From: Arctopsyche grandis
Taxonomy: Eukaryota; Arthropoda; Insecta; Trichoptera; Hydropsychidae
NCBI RefSeq assembly: GCF_051622035.1
Contig: NC_135357.1
Span: 32,158,191-32,222,190, forward strand
Direction: 5' to 3'
DNA length: 64,000 bases
Below the pieces are notes generated by a model, which had not been told where the DNA came from, searched no databases, and saw only the letters and a list, made by a program, of their open reading frames with translations. Positions 61,301-64,000 of this stretch are shown one piece after another (positions within the stretch are counted from its first letter, which is position 1; every line of letters begins with the position of its first letter). Both the position numbers and the translations under genes were made by a program.

Positions 61301-62798
61301 TGAAAATTATTCGCTTATGTGTAATGGTAGAACTTCACACTGATTTAATTATTTTTTATAATACGTATATTTTTGTGATTGAATAAATGCAATTTGTTTT
61401 TTAGAAGATAAGTGCAATACAGAAATAGCCGATATTGAAGAATCTATATTTGAGGCTATACATTGTACAAAGACTGAAGGAAATCTTGACGATGACAGAC
61501 AGATTTTTAGCACTTTCGAATTGGAAATGATTTTGAGTAATAATGACAATCCTAATAATAACACTAACAAAACTGAAAATATAGTAAAAGTGGATGAAAA
61601 CATTGTCACAAAAGATCAGTCAGTTGAAGATACATCAAAGAATGTGGAGCTAGATAGGTTTAGAGTAGTTTTTTTTTTAATAATTTCTTTTGATTATAAC
61701 ATATATGTGTATTATTATTGAAATAACTTCAGCTATACTTATAACGGTAGTTTTTTTTTATTATTTAAGTGGTACGTCTGTTAAAAAATCCAAAAATAAA
61801 AAAGTGGTTACAACTGATAAAAAGAATGACGAAAAAAGTCTGCCAATTGATGGTCAGTCAGATAATGTACAATTAGATAGGTTTGAAATTTTTTTATGAC
61901 ATGATTTACTATTATATATGAGCCGTTATATTTGAAAGCGGCAATAGTCCAATTTTTAGTTCCCAAAACACTATTTCTGTTTGGCTTAACTCACAAATTC
62001 TTATCATTTCTTTTAATTCGAGATGTCCAGAATCTCGGAAAAGCAGAATATAAACGTATTTCAGGCTACCAGTATTTTTAAATATTGTTAAACTGTACAA
62101 CATTATATTTAATGTTTTGTGAAATACTTCTCGAAACGAAGAAAAGTCGACGTTTGCCACTCTCAAATATAACAGCTCACATGATTATTGAAACTCTGAA
62201 CTTTAGTACTTATGAAGATAGATTTTGCTATTATTTCAGAGGAGCATCTATTAAAAAATCAAAAAATCAAAAGAAAGTGGATAAAACTGATGAAAAGGTT
62301 GACAAAAAAATTCAATCAATTGATGATCCTTCAGAAAATGTACAATTAGACGGGTTTGTAATTTTTTTATGACATTATTTACTATTATATATGAGCCGTT
62401 ATATTTGAAAGCGGCAATAGTCCAATTTTTAGTTCCCAAAACACTATTTCTGTTTGACTTAACTCACAAATTCTTATCACTTCTTTTAATTCGAGATGTA
62501 CATAATCTCGGAAAAGCAGAATATAAACGTATTACAGGCCACCAGTATTTTTAAATATTGTTAAACGCATTATATTTAATGTTTTGCGAAATATTTTGAC
62601 GGTCGACGTTTGCCACTTTCAAATATAGATAGTTGCACTCCGAGTGCATCCGAACTTTCAAAGACGCTCAAGGAGAACTTACGTAATAAAGTTCCACAAA
62701 AAAGTGTCAAGGGGTATAGTCCTTGCTACATAACTTTGTCAAACGCTTACCGTTCGTTTAAAAAGTATTTACATCTTTTTTTAACATTTAATTGGTAA
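52355..62798 (+). CDS. Rap1-type Myb-domain protein, 17 exons, about 692 aa
   Basis: Exons joined by phase: 52355-52362 (ATGCCGCC|GTAAGT; duplicate at 54641-54648), 56713-56824, 56905-57020, 57092-57159, 57244-57615, 58968-59040, 59122-59202, 59282-59400, 59492-59566, 59641-59731, 60809-60889, 60962-61052, 61179-61326, 61405-61657, 61770-61880, 62240-62353, 62633-62798. The frame stays open throughout. Residues 4-57 resemble the Rap1/TERF2IP Myb domain: YYSMKEKKDLLNYI, VKGRKFW (W33), TRSWQSLKEVFLKKI (W46). The remainder is acidic, Ser- and Lys-rich, with KRTLYGLLNGKLYP, a TPSASEL end and three ISOform-like repeats of NVxLD at exon ends 14-16. Rap1 proteins act at telomeres and as transcription regulators; here no BRCT domain precedes the Myb, and no RCT domain was identified. 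The exon 7 donor (GTTATA), the exon 17 acceptor and the true 3' end are the weakest points. Confidence 0.7.
53883..54366. mobile_element. piggyBac MITE, right end lost at duplication junction
   Basis: TTAACCCTTTGCCCGCGGC start, identical to the full copy at 56169, cut after AAAGCTTCC. Confidence 0.85.
54367..56652. repeat. 2,286-bp tandem duplication, copy 2
   Basis: Second copy. At its right end the piggyBac MITE continues intact into single-copy sequence, so this end shows the ancestral arrangement. Confidence 0.95.
54541..54648 (+). promoter_or_regulatory. putative 5' exon and promoter of the Rap1-like gene, copy 2
   Basis: Exact repeat of the 52255-52362 block. From this copy intron 1 would be 2.06 kb; from copy 1 it would be 4.35 kb. 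Both splice in frame. Confidence 0.5.
56169..56681. mobile_element. complete piggyBac-type MITE, 513 bp
   Basis: TTAA at both borders (56169-56172, 56678-56681); inverted ends TTAACCCTTTGCCCGCGGC and GCCGCGGGCAAACGGTTAA. Sub-terminal GTACGCGGCACCTTTTTCGC. It lies in intron 1, only 31 bp before exon 2. A third, inverted copy is at 59970. Confidence 0.9.
57940..58535. repeat. diverged direct repeat in intron 5
   Basis: The block with GTCCCATATTAGCAG, AAATTTCGATAATTTTTC, CTCCAATTTGAGGGTGTGAC at 57940-58075 recurs at 58380-58525 as GTCCTATAGTACCGG, AAATTTCGACAATCTTC, CTCCGATTTGAGTGTATGAC. The second copy contains a (GACGT)n expansion at 58470-58483. Confidence 0.7.
58553..58830. mobile_element. 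Harbinger-like MITE copy in intron 5
   Basis: AAAGGCGAAATCACACAGAG left end, interior CCCTGGAGTGTTTTCGGTGA and CCCATATTCGAAGAAATG, right end TGTATTTTCGGCC. Reverse orientation relative to 9818. Confidence 0.6.
59790..60771. mobile_element. 982-bp inverted-repeat element in intron 10, with telomere-like repeats in its arms
   Basis: Outer ends GCCACTTTAGTATGC and GCATACTAAAGTAGC. Farther in, arms of about 75 bp contain CCGACCCTAACAACC, ATCTTAAATGAATAGGGCCA and ACCTAACCTAACCTGACCC (left 59895-59969), mirrored at 60523-60600. ACCTAACCTAACC is three units of the insect telomere repeat TTAGG on the other strand. A piggyBac MITE is nested inside. Confidence 0.75.
59970..60423. mobile_element. nested piggyBac MITE, 454 bp, inverted copy
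   Basis: TTAA borders at 59970-59973 and 60420-60423. Same family as 56169-56681 in reverse orientation with about 59 bp missing. Inserted next to the telomere-like arm of the larger element. Confidence 0.85.
61920..62178. mobile_element. MITE in intron 15
   Basis: Inverted ends GAGCCGTTATATTTGAAAGC and the mirror of GAGCTGTTATATTTGAGAGT. A second copy with the right end cut lies at 62393-62627. Confidence 0.75.
62393..62627. mobile_element. MITE in intron 16, truncated at its right end
   Basis: Part of a direct duplication of about 473 bp that also carries exon 16. The right terminal repeat reads TTTCAAATATAG at the exon 17 acceptor region instead of the full CAAATATAACAGCTC. Confidence 0.7.
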
Positions 62799-62807
62799 AA
62801 GTCGGAA

Positions 62808-63322
62808 GTCGACCCGATCCTTCCTGTGCTTGGTTGCACTTTGCGACTACTCTAGTATTGCTGTGCCCTGAATTAACTCGACTTTTACCTGATGAAATAC
62901 TCCGACATATACTGCCTGGTTCGCATATAATTTCAGACAGTTGGGCAGCGTACGGAAATATTCCGAATTCCGGTAAAAGTGGTTATAATTTCGTGGATCC
63001 AAATGATAGTGAAATACATACGCAAAATGTGGAAAATATGTGAATGCGTGTGAAAAGAATGATGAAGCGTCAATTTGGCACAACGCGTGCCCGTATTGAT
63101 TCATATTTAGATGAATTTGCATTGAATCACAAACGAATGCGTGTATATTCCATTCGCAATATGTGGAATATTTCCGTACGCTACCCAACCATCCGAAATT
63201 ATATACGAAATAGGCAGTATATGTCGGAGTAATTCATCAGGTAAAAGTCGAGTTAATTCAGGGCACGGCAATACTATTGGCATCGAAAGAGTAGCCAATG
63301 ACAGGAAGGAGTGGGTCGACGG
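62808..63322. mobile_element. two head-to-head Merlin (IS1595/ISXO2-like) transposase fragments
   Basis: The plus-strand part, 62836-63136, reads LTRLLPDEILRHILPGSH, IISDSWAAYGNIPN, YNFVDPNDSEIHTQNVENM then a TGA where the family has Trp, then MRVKRMMKRQFGTTRA, SYLDEFALNHKR. The minus-strand part, 63293-63140, repeats the first half (LTRLLPDELLRHILP, IISDGWVAYGNIP, GIYTHSFV). The inverted arms are about 150-170 bp. IISD and the later N-E pair fit the DDE/N motif of the superfamily. Dead element. Confidence 0.8.
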
Positions 63323-63516
63323 AGCCTCGCTTCCGAGCCTAGAGGGTCCGTCCTGTCGAGAACTCTGACTTTAACTAATATTTTCTATTTAATCTATTTT
63401 CAGTAATTACTTCAGTAGTTATTTTTTCAGTAGTTACTTATGTAAAAATGTAATTTAAAACTACCTTAAATTATATATAGTTAAATACCATCCAAGTTTG
63501 ATAAATATAAATTAAT

Positions 63517-64000
63517 GTGATGTGCGCACCGCATTTTCATTTCATTAAACTGAAATCAAAAAACTCCTATGGACCAAACTCTATACCGGCTTCTCTACTC
63601 ATAGTCAACTCAGTTTATTTATCCAAGCCATTGATGCATATTTTTAATTTGGCTTTATCCTTTGGATCTTTTCCAAAGGAATGGAAAAGGTCCGGAATAA
63701 TCTTGTATAATAATCTAAATCCTGTCCATAAAAATGGTGAAGTAGACAACATCGTAAACTATAGACCTATATCTATGCTATCCTCTTTGGGTAAGCTGTG
63801 TGAAATTGTTGTATTTAATGAAATTTCCAAACAAATTGATGACTCTCAGCATGGATTCCAATCAAATAGTTCTACCACCACTAATCTACTCATATTTTTA
63901 TCATCAAAGATTGACCTGAAACATCATGTAGATGTTATATATACTGACTTCATGAAAGCAGGATATACAACATCTACATGTTGTATATACTGTTAACATC
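63517..64000 (+). pseudogene. jockey-type reverse transcriptase fragment, running off the window
   Basis: Reads LKSKNSYGPNSIPASLL, LSKPLMHIFNLALSFGSFPK, NYRPISMLSSLGKLCEIVV, DDSQHGFQSNSSTTTNLL and VDVIYTDFMKA, RT fingers and palm in the right order. A short insertion (ILYNNLN) interrupts the segment between EWKRSG and PVHKNG, and the frame breaks at DFMKA where DFSKAFD is expected. So it is inactive. The 3' part may continue beyond 64000. Confidence 0.85.

Overview
The window looks like AT-rich genomic DNA from an insect or a close arthropod relative. The genes are split by short introns with GT-AG borders, and the space between them is packed with eukaryotic transposon debris (tRNA-headed SINEs, TTAA-flanked piggyBac elements, hAT, Harbinger-like and Merlin relics, LTRs, jockey-type reverse transcriptase). 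There is nothing bacterial here. The order of insect cannot be fixed from the sequence alone.

Layout. At 1-207 there is a weak candidate for a small secreted peptide. At 3948-5085 (minus) lies the first coding exon of a protein with a 67-residue polyglutamine tract followed by a cysteine-rich module. A GC-rich, CpG-dense 5' exon with a clean GTGAGT donor sits at about 41023-41100 on the same strand. I infer that it is the non-coding first exon of the same gene, which makes 5086-41022 one intron of about 36 kb. That stretch holds no convincing exon, but it contains SINEs, MITEs, LTR remnants, a 1.7-kb GC-rich VNTR, a 1.1-kb minisatellite of roughly 150-bp units, a long hairpin, and two copies of a double Grainyhead-type motif.

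The right part is gene-denser. At 44502-45046 (minus) is a complete two-exon CIAO2B/galla-2 gene (cytosolic iron-sulfur targeting, 155 aa). At 49089-50383 (minus) is a complete five-exon JMJD7 gene (JmjC hydroxylase, 328 aa). At 52355-62798 (plus), divergent from JMJD7, is a 17-exon gene that I assembled by matching splice phases. It encodes about 692 aa and starts directly with a Rap1-type Myb domain, without room for a BRCT domain. Its promoter and first exon lie in an apparently perfect 2,286-bp tandem duplication. Intron 10 carries a nested transposon whose arms contain short TTAGG-like telomeric repeats. Exons 15 and 16 are a tandem exon duplication, and the last acceptor appears to come from a MITE end. 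Beyond it the window ends in an inverted pair of Merlin transposase fragments and a broken jockey-type reverse transcriptase.

The Rap1-like gene is the most interesting locus: a candidate telomere or chromatin protein of unusual architecture being reshaped by mobile elements. No operon-like or pathway cooperation between the three genes is implied by their neighbourhood.
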